DNA from: Chondrilla cf. caribensis
Taxonomy: Eukaryota > Porifera > Demospongiae > Chondrillida > Chondrillidae
Assembly (NCBI GenBank): GCA_964020155.1
Contig: OZ026546.1
Coordinates: 1,467,414 to 1,531,413, forward strand
Direction of reading: 5' to 3'
DNA: 64,000 nt
Positions 63,081 through 64,000 of the stretch are shown here, in pieces. Each line of letters starts with the position of its first letter. The first letter of the stretch is position 1. Position numbers and translations under genes: made by a program. The notes under the pieces were generated by a model. It made no database searches. It was given only the letters and a program-made list of their open reading frames with translations, and was not told where the DNA came from.

Positions 63081-64000
63081 ATCCTGCCTACGTAAATGTG
63101 CCTTAGTAATAATTGTAAAGTGCTGACTAATCGAATGTGAAGCTAGGAAGAGGTTATTCTTAGCACTTTATCTGATATGCACACTTAGGCAGGATGTAAC
63201 CAATTTATGTCCTGGTGTCCATCTAGATGTACTGTGGCTGGGAACAATAGTGCATTGTTAGGTAACAATATTGTAGTGAACCTGAAGTGTTGGTAAGTCC
63301 ATGGTATACATAGTTGGGTCAATATTTGTGCTCAATTTGTATGTATGTACACATACACTTGTTGACTCGTCTTGATATGAAAACAAATGCAAGAGTCTTT
63401 CTATATACTATGTATGCAATAAAAGAACAGTATTTTCAGTCTCTGTGCACAATAATAATTATGTGTTGAATGAATGTGAAAACAATGTTGAATAACCATG
63501 TGTATACACTACACAATAATGTGTACAAGTACAGACTATCAATATCTGCTGTATGATGTGAATGCCTCATTCAGTTGTTAGGGAAAGGGTTGTAACATTT
63601 ACCATATCTTCTCTGATTATCATTGGAGCAGTGTGAAAATACATGTGGGATCATATACGTATATATGCACACAGAAACGTATATATATGTACATGTGTAT
63701 TGTTGCATACATACTAGGATGGATGCTCATTTGTTTTGGTGTATAATATTTTTATAATATATCACACCAGACCATGCAGCTTACTTCACTTCATTGTCCT
63801 TACTCGTTAAGCACCTTTCTGCCTGTATATACATACAGTATAGGATGTACACTTCATGTTATTATGTATTTCAGACTATTGTACTGTCAAGCAATGGTGG
63901 TGGTATGGCAGACCACATTTGGCATGCTTGGTCCACGATATTGTTTACTGAATGCATTCCAACCCTTACTGAATCTCTCACCTTCAACAGTGTCATGCAT

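Larger units (their letters stand above)
62525..64000. other. Region upstream of the RT gene, no host gene seen
   Basis: Contains the dispersed repeat copy 62,639-62,740, the tandem array at 62,815-63,080 and then unique AT-rich DNA to the window edge. I see no endonuclease or first ORF of the retrotransposon here. Confidence 0.6.

Overview
The window is eukaryotic and animal-like. It is AT-rich, with spliced genes built from short exons, very long (GT)n/(CA)n tracts, many inverted-repeat transposon remnants, a non-LTR retrotransposon, and cell-surface receptors made of Ig and fibronectin type III (FN3) domains. An early-branching invertebrate, most likely a sponge, fits best. That assignment is inference; nothing in the sequence names the species.

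Layout. 1-5.5 kb: no gene found, several inverted-repeat elements. 5,545-11,616 (+): one uninterrupted 2,023-codon gene. It joins an N-terminal P-loop NTPase, a complete cellular-type RNA-dependent RNA polymerase core (catalytic DLDGD) and a C-terminal UPF1-like SF1 helicase with a Gln/His-rich tail. This is the standout feature: the polymerase and helicase activities that are separate proteins in fungal RNA-silencing complexes lie in one polypeptide. 13.6-57.4 kb: a cluster of paralogous receptor genes. Extracellular exons are almost all phase 1-1 (signal peptide, Ig, FN3, Ser/Thr/Pro stalk, transmembrane), so modules can be shuffled without breaking frame. The cytoplasmic tails carry tyrosine motifs. 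I reconstruct A (13.6-15.7 +), B (16.1-19.1 +, broken), C/D (22.4-27.4 +, two ITIM-like motifs), E (28.5-30.3 -), relic F (31.7-33.8), G (34.5-37.2 +), H (37.8-43.2 +, long multi-exon tail), E' (44.4-46.4 -, gutted), relic F' (47.8-51.7) and G' (52.7-57.4 +). E-F-G and E'-F'-G' are two copies of a segmental duplication that diverged by insertions, a deletion and minisatellite expansion. 57.4-64 kb: no host gene found; a non-LTR reverse transcriptase gene lies at 60,140-62,524 (-).

Working together. The receptor cluster looks like a rapidly evolving recognition or adhesion locus: variable ectodomains, paired inhibitory-like and NPxY/YxNL tails, and pseudogenes. The RdRP-helicase is a candidate small-RNA amplification enzyme. 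Nothing in the sequence ties it functionally to the receptors. Several receptor exons carry a single frame break. These may be real decay or uncorrected indels in a long-read assembly, and I note the arithmetic for each. Exon boundaries were read by eye from splice signals, reading phase and paralogue comparison; none is transcript-verified.
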